A DNA stretch of 53,524 nucleotides, from NCBI GenBank assembly GCA_018645475.1, contig JABGWU010000046.1, positions 1 through 53,524 on the forward strand, given 5' to 3'. The position numbers and the translations under genes were made by a program. The notes under the pieces were generated by a model. That model was not told where the DNA came from, did not search any database, and saw nothing but the letters and a program-made list of their open reading frames with translations. Of this stretch, positions 39,539-48,082 are shown in pieces. The DNA is from Opitutia bacterium (lineage in GTDB: Bacteria; Verrucomicrobiota; Verrucomicrobiia; Opitutales; Seribacteraceae). Numbering within the stretch: position 1 is the stretch's first letter; the number at the start of each line of letters is the position of its first letter.

Positions 39539-42001
39539 TCAAACTTCATCAAATTCTGCATCAGCAGATTTGATTTTTTTTCGAAACCGCCTAATCCAAC
39601 GATATCCTGGCAACATAAACAATCCAGTTACCATTATGTAAGTGGAGGGTTCTGGGACAGCTGAGTATTGCAAATAAAAATCTCCACCGCCATTATACCA
39701 CACATTCCAGTCACCATACCAATTTCCGGCGTGGTAGTCGGAATCGTCAGAATTAACATTAAAATTTGAAATGACGCCTGCACTTCCATCTCCCCATCCA
39801 TTCCAAGTAATTCCCGATCCATTATTATTATTTAATAATAAAAACCCATTTGTCCCTTGGTAAGAATTCAAGAGATTTCCTGCATTATCAGGAAAACCAG
39901 CATTACCAGAAGTACTGTTTAATGCCATAAGGTTAATCGTGAATGTTTGCCCTGCTTCGAATGTTAAAGTTTCAAAATTAAGCACATCATACTTGGTACC
40001 TGCACCACCTGCACCACCGGTAAAATCTTGTATTTGCCAATCAAATACACCTCCTCCATTAAGGCTCAATGCAGTTGCAGAGAAAGATCCAATTGCATCA
40101 CTCCCACTATTTGCATCTAAGTCAACTTGCTTTACGGATGGAGTAAGAGAAGAAGAAATTCCTCTACCTGGTGATACATAATCAATTTCATTTGCGTCAC
40201 CACCGATCGTAATCGTACCGACCGTTCCGTCACCACCAATTATACTTTTACCGGAGCCACCTTGAATTGTATTATTAGCAAGGGTAATTCCTGAACTAAC
40301 CTCAAGTTTCCCCTTGTTAATGGTTACTGTATTACCACTTCCACCTAATGCATCGGCATGACCTGCAACAACTGTTCCGTCATCTATATCCATCCCTCCA
40401 CTGAATGTATTATCCCCAGTTAACTTTAATCTTCCGACTCCAGATTTTGTAAGCTTTTCAGAACCACTAATAACTCCCGTATCAAAAACCTGTTCTTTTT
40501 CATAATCAGCCGCAGTAGAACCAGTAGCTACCTTAATTATATTAGAGGAACCAGTTCCCGTTAACACAACATTACCCGAAAAGGTAGCTCCAGATTGTGA
40601 TTGAGCAAAGCCCAACTCAATCGTTCCTGCTCCCGTACTATCTAATGTCAGCGTTGTTCCAGATGCACCTTTCAGATATTCAATTACCTGAGTCTCTCCA
40701 GAGCCTGGATTTAAAGTAAGCCCACCTTCCAATAAATTAATAAATCCTTCATCCTGACTATTAGATGAGTATAAATCAATATTTCCTGAAAGAATCTGAT
40801 CACCTGTACCTGTTTTTACGATTGATAAATCAGAACTAGCCGAATCAGACTCATAAATGTCACCAACAAATTCGAATGCATCAGTACCCGTATTTCCGGC
40901 GGCAGAATGTAATGTTAAAACGCGACCAACACTCGCAGAGTCTCCACCAGTGATTTTACTAGAAGTATTTGTACCTCTAAAACCACTAACAACAGTTGAG
41001 CCAACACCTCCATCTAAATCTAAAGTTACCGCACCTGCTGAATCATTAAAATAAGTGACAGTCGCCACATAATCATCATTTTCGATCCTAGTATTTCCAG
41101 TGCCTATTTGTGCAATGTTTGCTGTGTAGGCAGAAGTATTATCAAATTCAAATTCCAAAGAGGCATCGAGTGTCGGCGTTCCTGCTCCAGAATTCTTCTC
41201 ATATATAGCCATATTGAGCGGACTTGCGCCATTCCCTGGCCAAACCCAAGCGGCGTCCATTATCGTATTATATCGAGTAGAACCATCAGTCGCTTTAGTG
41301 GTACCGCCACTTGTAAAATTTGCGGTATTAATATCATAAAATCGGATACCAAGAAGCGGATTGGTAGCTGCTTCAAGCAAAGCATAATTATCTGAAATAT
41401 CAAGATGGCCACCGCCGGTTTGTTGATCATCAATTGAATAATTTGTACTTGCTCCACCTGGGTTTATATATGCAGTGTCATCATCCTTTGGTGAATTGTT
41501 GTTATTAATCACAACATTAAAGCCAAATTCGCCATTAGGTATAGTATATTCAGTGGTAGTTGGAGTTGGAACCATGCTCGTTATTATCGATGCATCATGA
41601 CCTATCGTCGTTTTGCTGGTAAGTGGAGTCCAAAGTCCCTTAAAGGCAGTGGAGGAAGCAGTATCCGCATCAGCTCCTGAACCCCCAATTGCTCCATCGT
41701 CCCCAAGATCTTTAAAGAAACCTAATTCTATAAGATCTCCGTTGTATGTCGTGTCAGCTGTAGCATCCCCAAACAAAGCAGTTGGTGTCGTACCAGCAGC
41801 ATTTAGAGCTTTCAATAAACCTATACCGTCTTGGCTTTCGCCTGTATCGAGACCTGGGTCGCTTGCATTAAAGTTCACAAAATCGATCCAAGTGGAAAAG
41901 TTGATTGTATGAACTGCTGAATATAAATGGGTAGACGCCAAGAGGCATATACAATATGTCAAAAATTGTTTTGGGACTTTATTTAGAATATTTATCGACA
42001 T
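39539..42001 (-). CDS. autotransporter-associated beta-strand repeat protein with PEP-CTERM sorting signal
   Basis: Signal-like N-term; 'LTKSGVGRLKLTGDNTFSGGMDIDDGTVVAGHADALGGSGNTVTINKGKLEV'; C-terminal 'VPEPSTYIMVTGLFMLPGYRWIRRFRKK'. Confidence 0.88.
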   Translation of the reverse strand: MSINILNKVPKQFLTYCICLLASTHLYSAVHTINFSTWIDFVNFNASDPGLDTGESQDGIGLLKALNAAGTTPTALFGDATADTTYNGDLIELGFFKDLGDDGAIGGSGADADTASSTAFKGLWTPLTSKTTIGHDASIITSMVPTPTTTEYTIPNGEFGFNVVINNNNSPKDDDTAYINPGGASTNYSIDDQQTGGGHLDISDNYALLEAATNPLLGIRFYDINTANFTSGGTTKATDGSTRYNTIMDAAWVWPGNGASPLNMAIYEKNSGAGTPTLDASLEFEFDNTSAYTANIAQIGTGNTRIENDDYVATVTYFNDSAGAVTLDLDGGVGSTVVSGFRGTNTSSKITGGDSASVGRVLTLHSAAGNTGTDAFEFVGDIYESDSASSDLSIVKTGTGDQILSGNIDLYSSNSQDEGFINLLEGGLTLNPGSGETQVIEYLKGASGTTLTLDSTGAGTIELGFAQSQSGATFSGNVVLTGTGSSNIIKVATGSTAADYEKEQVFDTGVISGSEKLTKSGVGRLKLTGDNTFSGGMDIDDGTVVAGHADALGGSGNTVTINKGKLEVSSGITLANNTIQGGSGKSIIGGDGTVGTITIGGDANEIDYVSPGRGISSSLTPSVKQVDLDANSGSDAIGSFSATALSLNGGGVFDWQIQDFTGGAGGAGTKYDVLNFETLTFEAGQTFTINLMALNSTSGNAGFPDNAGNLLNSYQGTNGFLLLNNNNGSGITWNGWGDGSAGVISNFNVNSDDSDYHAGNWYGDWNVWYNGGGDFYLQYSAVPEPSTYIMVTGLFMLPGYRWIRRFRKKIKSADAEFDEV

Positions 42002-42252
42002 GGAGGGCTTCTATACTCTCCTACTTCCAAATCCCTAGGTCAAATAAAAAATAGTAAAACTTCTTCTAGGCGGATTAGGCGAAATAATAGCTCGGCATTA
42101 AAGAAAATTATGTAGATTTCTTCTCTTTTTTATTATGGGAATATACTTGCAAGATCAACCTGTTTAGGAGTAGATTTTATAAATGAGATCAAGCCCAGTC
42201 TCTAATAACTCTACGCAAAAAATGATCCTCTTTCATTTTTGTTGTTTTTCTT

Positions 42253-45200
42253 ATGGATCGAACCGATAGAACATCATATCCCGTTAATTCATTATGGGGT
42301 ATTAAAGTTCTATGTATTTGCTTATTCATTTTTTTACCGAACTTAGTAGTTCGTGCTAATGAACCGCAAGTTGTAATCCATTGGAGTTCTGAAACAGATT
42401 TAAATAGCCCCATTCTTCTCAAAGATCGAGATGGACAACTTCTGAACGCTGGAAATTCAAGCAACGGAGACGGACATCTGATTACTCTTGGATATTTTGA
42501 GGATGCAAATTCTACTGATCCATTTGGTGCAGATGGAACAAAATGGGTTCCCCTTACACCAGGGACAAGAATCGGAGATTCAAGTAGTGGTTATGGATAT
42601 GCCGATGGAACTTTTGGTTTTACAACTGTTTTTACAAACAACTCTAACACGGTTAGCGTTTATCCCAATGAACCGGCGAATTACAATGTTAATTCCCAAG
42701 TCACAATTTTAAACGACACCCCACCCGAAGATCATCCTATCTGCATTAGATTTTATGATCGAACTATCACCGGCCCGTCTGCAAGATATAACACCGTAAC
42801 AGGACCAGAATGGAAGTGGCCAGGATTTAAGCCTGGTGTGCCTAAAAATATTTACCTCAAAATAAGTGATGAGATTGCGAGTGGATCGAATCAGTTCAAG
42901 TGGGAATACGGAAGTAATTTTGAAGATCCTGATAACAACTTTTCGACCTCGCTTCAAGTTAAGGCAAACTTAATTGCATCTGCCACAGGCGGGGGCTATC
43001 TCAACCCCAATCCTACAGGACCATACACTTACGACACTGAAGTAACTTTAAATGCAGTTCCTGATAATACTCACAGAGAATTTGTACAATGGATTGGAGC
43101 AGGCGTAGTTGACCCTTCCTCCGCAAATACTAAAGTGCTCATGTCACAGGATCGAAATGTCACCGCTTACTTTAGAGTTAAAAGCTACAATGTAACGATT
43201 ACAAATATCGGAAAAGGAACGGTTTCCGGTTCAGGAGTTTATCTTTATGGAAGCGATGCCAATATTTCTGCGACAGCTGCCCCCGGGTATCAGTTTAGTC
43301 ATTGGCTTAATTATGATTCCTTTAGCAATCTATTAACTACCGGACTAGATAACAATCTTTCCTCCTCCACAACTCTGACTGTGCAAGGAGGACATGCCTT
43401 GGTTGCGGTTTTTGATCCTCTACCTTACAACATTACACTGAATTCAACGACCGGAGGAAATGCTACCATTGTTCAAGCACCAGGTCCTTTTTACTTTGAC
43501 AGTAATTATACTTTATCATCCTCACCTGAATATGGCTACAGCTTTGATTCATGGACAAGTTCAACAAACTCTTTAAGTTTACTCTCCTCAACTACCTCAA
43601 CTACCGCAATATTTACATTAAACGGGGATGTCTCTTTCACTGGTAATTTTTCTGAGAATCAATATTTGCTGACTGTTCTGAGAGGTGAAGGAGGGGCATC
43701 CGTTTCTCCCTCAACCCCTGCATTGTATAATCACTCTTCACAGGTTTCTATTACAGCCACTCCCCTCGAAGGTTACGAATTTGACAAATGGGAAGATGTA
43801 AATGGTTCGTTATTAAATTTCACAGATCAAAACAGCACCGTCGACATGTCAGAAAATGCTGCCAATGTAACTGTCACTGCATTGTTTAAACCAAAACAAT
43901 ATACTGTCTCATTAACTGCTAATAATGGTGGGCAAGTTTCTATCTCCCCTGCATCTGGACCATGGGAACACTTTAAAGTTTATCCCCTTGTTGCAACACC
44001 GGACCCGGGTTATCAATTTACCAACTGGACAGGAGATGCGAATTCCTTGATTGCACTAACCAATGGTAGTTCCGACGCTAACAATAGCTTAGCCATTATT
44101 AGCCCCGTGTCCTTGAGTGCTAATTTTAGTTTAGTAGACTATAATGTCACAGTATCAGTTGCTTCAGGAAGTGGCTCGGTTTCAGGCGGAGGGACATACG
44201 ATATCACTGACAATCCTCAAATCAACGCAATCGCAAACTCAGGTTGGCATTTTTCTCAATGGAGCGGCGATGTATTTTCACTTAATTCCAACTCTTCCCT
44301 TTCCTCAACTGTAAACCTTTCTCAATACCCTCAAAACATTTCCCTTCAAGCAAGTTTTGCAAGAAATAGTTACGCCATTAATGTAAATGTTGACGGTCAA
44401 GGGTTGATCAATAATCAATCCAGTTTAAATTTGAGTCCGGTTTTTGAAGACTTAATTGAACTTAACGCAACCGCCTCAACTGGATGGGAATTCAATCGTT
44501 GGTATGGATATCCATTTTCAAACCCTCAGTCTAAAAATGTTTCTTTTTCCGCCAATAGCAATCTAGATTTGAACGCATCTTTTCAAAGAAAACAATTCAC
44601 CTTGACCATCGGAACCTCTCCCTTTGGAGAATCAAATGGAAGCGGTACTTATGCCTATGAAGCAAACGCATCTATTTCCACAATTCCAAAAACAGGATAC
44701 TTATTTTCCGGTTGGACTGGAGACACTCAATTTATTGCCAATACTAATTCCAGTTCGACTTTCGTTACTATTCCTAACAATTCAGTTTCAATAATTCCAT
44801 CTTTTACTCCAAAGACTTACCAGATTACATTAAATTCGGACAATAATGGAACAGCTACCGGCGGTGGAAATTATTCATATGGAACCACTGCAAATATTGT
44901 TGCGACTGGAAATGGGGCTAACCTTAATGCACTTGCAGGATACGCTTTGGCCAGTTGGACGATTACCAACCAGTCTGGACAAGTTTCCCAAAGTTCAAGT
45001 AATCCACTATCCCTTAATGTTGATGGGAATTATTCGATATTTGCTAATTTTGAACCCGTAGAAGTTCAATTGCACGATCTAAATATTTCTATTTCACCCC
45101 AGAATGGTGGCCAATTTTTCAATGATCCAAGTCTGAGAGACTGGAATAATAGTAATACAACTTTAACTTCAGTCATTACTGCGACTCCTAATCCAGGTTA

Positions 45201-47634
45201 TTCATTCCTTGGTTGGGAAAATCCAGATAGTAAAACGATTTCTCCGAATTTCAAAAGCCCGAATATAACTTTTACAACTGATTCAAACGCTTCGCTGGTT
45301 GCCAAATTTGCAAAAAATATTGTCAGTTCAATTACTCGTATTAACGGGAATGGTTCCACACAAACCGATTCAAACGAAACTTCATTTTCACTTAATGCAA
45401 TTCCGGATCAGAACAACTATTTTACGGGATGGGCGGTAGATCATAACTTCTCCTATGATGTCGCAATTGGAAACTCTTCAGTAAAAAACACCTCTCAAGT
45501 TTTCTTCCTGAATGGTAAAGAAAGTCCAAGCTTAAAATTGATAAAAGGCTACACCTACCACTTTAATTGCACCATATCTACCCATGAATTTTATTTATCA
45601 ACTGAAAACAACTCCACAAACTTCGACCACGAATACACTCATGCCAACCTTTCAGGTTCACGAACTTCAAACGGAACACTCATTTTCACGGTTCCAAGTG
45701 ACTACGATTCTAATATAAATCTTTATTATTGCTCGGCAGATGATCCTTTTATGGGAAACAAAATTGAAATTATTGACGCAATTACTGATGAACAGATTTT
45801 ACCATTCCCAACGCAAACTAGTATTAATCCAAGTGTTGACCACGATATTTCTTTATTGGCAAATTTCAACTTAAACCAATACGCGGTATCAATTACAGCT
45901 GGCATTGGTGGTGCGATCAGTAATGGAACAAGTGGTACATACTCTCATGGTTCAACTATTAATTTAACTGCGAACCCGAACCAACATTTTGCTTTCAGCC
46001 ATTGGGAAGGAACTACATTTTCATCTATATCAACTATCTCAACAATAGCTACAATTTCTAGTGCCTCTCATATAAATGCCGTTTTCGTTCCCATCCTGTA
46101 TGACTTAACCCTTTCAAAAAATATAGCTGAAGCTGGAAATGTTTTTAGCATATCCAATACTTATAAATTTGAAAATGGTACCGCTGTTGATATCCAAGCA
46201 AACCCAAATCCTGGTTACATTTTCAGTTCATGGAGCAATGGGGACACATCACCTACAACTTCCATTACAATGGACAGAAATACATCTATCTCCGCTACTT
46301 TCAATAGAAAACCTGCATCAGTCCAGCATTCTGTATTAACCTTAGATATTTTTGACAATCCTGAATTAAATACGGTTGGTGGTTTTATAAACCCTGGTAG
46401 TTTTTCCGGTTTAAAAGTCGGTGAGTCTATTCAAATTTCCGCTAATGATTATCCGGGATATCAATTTCTAAATTGGGTTGAAGATAATAATCAAACGGAC
46501 GATGCCAGAACAAAAACTCTTATTTTAGACGAGAACCAGACGATTACTGCTGTATTTAAAAGATTAAGTTATGAAGTAAACCTAATTTCAACTCCTCTTG
46601 GTGGTGGAAAAATATTGTCAAATCCAGGTTCTACCTCTCCAGTGCAAAAACTTACTTTCCCACATGGAGAAAATGTAAGAATTACTGCTATTCCTAACGA
46701 TAATTATCAATTCGCACAATGGTCAGGCAATGGGTTAGATGGACTCAATACCACTTCTACAGAAATTCAGCTTACGGTGAATCAAAATATTAATGTAAAT
46801 GCTAAATTCATTCCATTACAACCACTTGAACTAAGGATCACCATTGAACCCGTCGATTCAGGATTTGTAATTGGGAATGGATCTTTCATCTACAATCCCA
46901 CTCATCCAATATATGCCACACCAAACACAGGTTACCTTTTTGACAAATGGGAAGGAGTTGGAATTGAAAATGCATACCTCCCCAACTCATCGATAGTGCT
47001 CAATGAGGATAAAACTATTAAAGCAAAATTTAAAATTGATCCCGATTATATTGGCACAGGAAACCCCACTACCCCAGGTCTCCACGCCTTAACTATTATT
47101 GCTATTCCTTCAGTTTCGGGAACTGCTATTGGATCCGGGACATTTGGTACAGGTTGGACTGACATTAAGGCAATTAGTTCTATTGGATATAAATTCTCTT
47201 ATTGGGAGGGTAACGGAGTTGAAGATAATTCGTCTAGCCAAACTAGATTTTTCCTAACCTCGAACACCACACTACAGGCAGTATTTTTACCTCTTAAAGG
47301 AAACGATTTAATTTCAAACGCAACACCGTTGGGTAACTCTTGGTGGTATAGCGATTGGTTCGGACCATTTTGGCACCGGGAAAGTGACCTATGGATATAT
47401 CACGCCCCACTAGGTTGGGTATATTTAATTCCAGAAAATAGCACTAGCAGTTTATGGTTTTGGGTTGATTATTTATCAGGGTGGCAGTGGACATCATCAA
47501 GTGTATTTCCATACATAAGAGGACATTCCCAGGCGAAATGGTTTTGGTTCAATATGGAAAAATCAACATACACTAATCGAATATTCTTCGAGTATGATGA
47601 TGCGATCGGAAATGGAAACTGGATACAATACTAA
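42253..47634 (+). CDS. giant secreted InlB/'bacterial repeat' protein (1793 aa) with embedded cupredoxin-like domain and C-terminal Trp-rich module
   Basis: Signal-like 'GIKVLCICLFIFLPNLVVRA'; about 17 repeats of type 'xYxVTIxxxGxGxVSGxGxYxYGxxxxIxAxxxxGYxFxxWxGx...xxVxAxFxxx'; C-terminal 'WWYSDWFGPFWHRESDLWIYHAPLGWVYLIPENSTSSLWFWVDYLSGWQWTSS'. Confidence 0.9.
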   Translation: MDRTDRTSYPVNSLWGIKVLCICLFIFLPNLVVRANEPQVVIHWSSETDLNSPILLKDRDGQLLNAGNSSNGDGHLITLGYFEDANSTDPFGADGTKWVPLTPGTRIGDSSSGYGYADGTFGFTTVFTNNSNTVSVYPNEPANYNVNSQVTILNDTPPEDHPICIRFYDRTITGPSARYNTVTGPEWKWPGFKPGVPKNIYLKISDEIASGSNQFKWEYGSNFEDPDNNFSTSLQVKANLIASATGGGYLNPNPTGPYTYDTEVTLNAVPDNTHREFVQWIGAGVVDPSSANTKVLMSQDRNVTAYFRVKSYNVTITNIGKGTVSGSGVYLYGSDANISATAAPGYQFSHWLNYDSFSNLLTTGLDNNLSSSTTLTVQGGHALVAVFDPLPYNITLNSTTGGNATIVQAPGPFYFDSNYTLSSSPEYGYSFDSWTSSTNSLSLLSSTTSTTAIFTLNGDVSFTGNFSENQYLLTVLRGEGGASVSPSTPALYNHSSQVSITATPLEGYEFDKWEDVNGSLLNFTDQNSTVDMSENAANVTVTALFKPKQYTVSLTANNGGQVSISPASGPWEHFKVYPLVATPDPGYQFTNWTGDANSLIALTNGSSDANNSLAIISPVSLSANFSLVDYNVTVSVASGSGSVSGGGTYDITDNPQINAIANSGWHFSQWSGDVFSLNSNSSLSSTVNLSQYPQNISLQASFARNSYAINVNVDGQGLINNQSSLNLSPVFEDLIELNATASTGWEFNRWYGYPFSNPQSKNVSFSANSNLDLNASFQRKQFTLTIGTSPFGESNGSGTYAYEANASISTIPKTGYLFSGWTGDTQFIANTNSSSTFVTIPNNSVSIIPSFTPKTYQITLNSDNNGTATGGGNYSYGTTANIVATGNGANLNALAGYALASWTITNQSGQVSQSSSNPLSLNVDGNYSIFANFEPVEVQLHDLNISISPQNGGQFFNDPSLRDWNNSNTTLTSVITATPNPGYSFLGWENPDSKTISPNFKSPNITFTTDSNASLVAKFAKNIVSSITRINGNGSTQTDSNETSFSLNAIPDQNNYFTGWAVDHNFSYDVAIGNSSVKNTSQVFFLNGKESPSLKLIKGYTYHFNCTISTHEFYLSTENNSTNFDHEYTHANLSGSRTSNGTLIFTVPSDYDSNINLYYCSADDPFMGNKIEIIDAITDEQILPFPTQTSINPSVDHDISLLANFNLNQYAVSITAGIGGAISNGTSGTYSHGSTINLTANPNQHFAFSHWEGTTFSSISTISTIATISSASHINAVFVPILYDLTLSKNIAEAGNVFSISNTYKFENGTAVDIQANPNPGYIFSSWSNGDTSPTTSITMDRNTSISATFNRKPASVQHSVLTLDIFDNPELNTVGGFINPGSFSGLKVGESIQISANDYPGYQFLNWVEDNNQTDDARTKTLILDENQTITAVFKRLSYEVNLISTPLGGGKILSNPGSTSPVQKLTFPHGENVRITAIPNDNYQFAQWSGNGLDGLNTTSTEIQLTVNQNINVNAKFIPLQPLELRITIEPVDSGFVIGNGSFIYNPTHPIYATPNTGYLFDKWEGVGIENAYLPNSSIVLNEDKTIKAKFKIDPDYIGTGNPTTPGLHALTIIAIPSVSGTAIGSGTFGTGWTDIKAISSIGYKFSYWEGNGVEDNSSSQTRFFLTSNTTLQAVFLPLKGNDLISNATPLGNSWWYSDWFGPFWHRESDLWIYHAPLGWVYLIPENSTSSLWFWVDYLSGWQWTSSSVFPYIRGHSQAKWFWFNMEKSTYTNRIFFEYDDAIGNGNWIQY
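42970..47300 (+). repeat. tandem about 70-90-aa InlB-type repeats, roughly 17 diverged copies (protein-level repeat)
   Basis: Copies aligned by eye, e.g. 'SYNVTITNIGKGTVSGSGVYLYGSDANISATAAPGYQFSHW', 'DYNVTVSVASGSGSVSGGGTYDITDNPQINAIANSGWHFSQWSGD', 'QFTLTIGTSPFGESNGSGTYAYEANASISTIPKTGYLFSGWTGD'. Confidence 0.85.
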
Positions 47635-48082
47635 AGATTAGCTTCTAAATCTTTAACTGAACTAATTGTTATAATAATCCCCTTCATTAACTTAGTGTTA
47701 AATGCGTGTTAACTCTGCCATCAACATAATATGTAAAAATGATCAGGATTAATCTACTAAACGAATTTACTTTAAGTTTTGTTTATAAATGCTGTTTTAC
47801 CCACAATCACGAAAGCATTATTAAAGTTGATCGAAAATAATATCTTTCATCGAATTTATTCAAATACACAACAAGTCTTTCAATCTTAATAAAATTTCAA
47901 GTACTAAAAATTCTTTACATCTTAAGGACTCGTTTTGATTGGATGAACTTAACGAGCCAAAATTCTAGGTGAATAAATACTTTTTACAACGCCTAACAAA
48001 ACCCAATTTAAATGTGATAATACAATATCACGAAGGTATATAAATCACATAGCTTTGGATTTATCGAAATCTAAAAGAATTT

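Noticed and set aside
42189-42464. 91-aa minus-strand ORF across the start of the giant repeat gene
   Set aside because: It is opposite the signal peptide/N-terminal module and overlaps the divergent promoter region; no homologous features.
42970-47300. Possible nucleotide-level tandem repeat or CRISPR-like array
   Set aside because: Repeats are evident only at the protein level and are strongly diverged; no identical direct repeats with regular spacers were seen.
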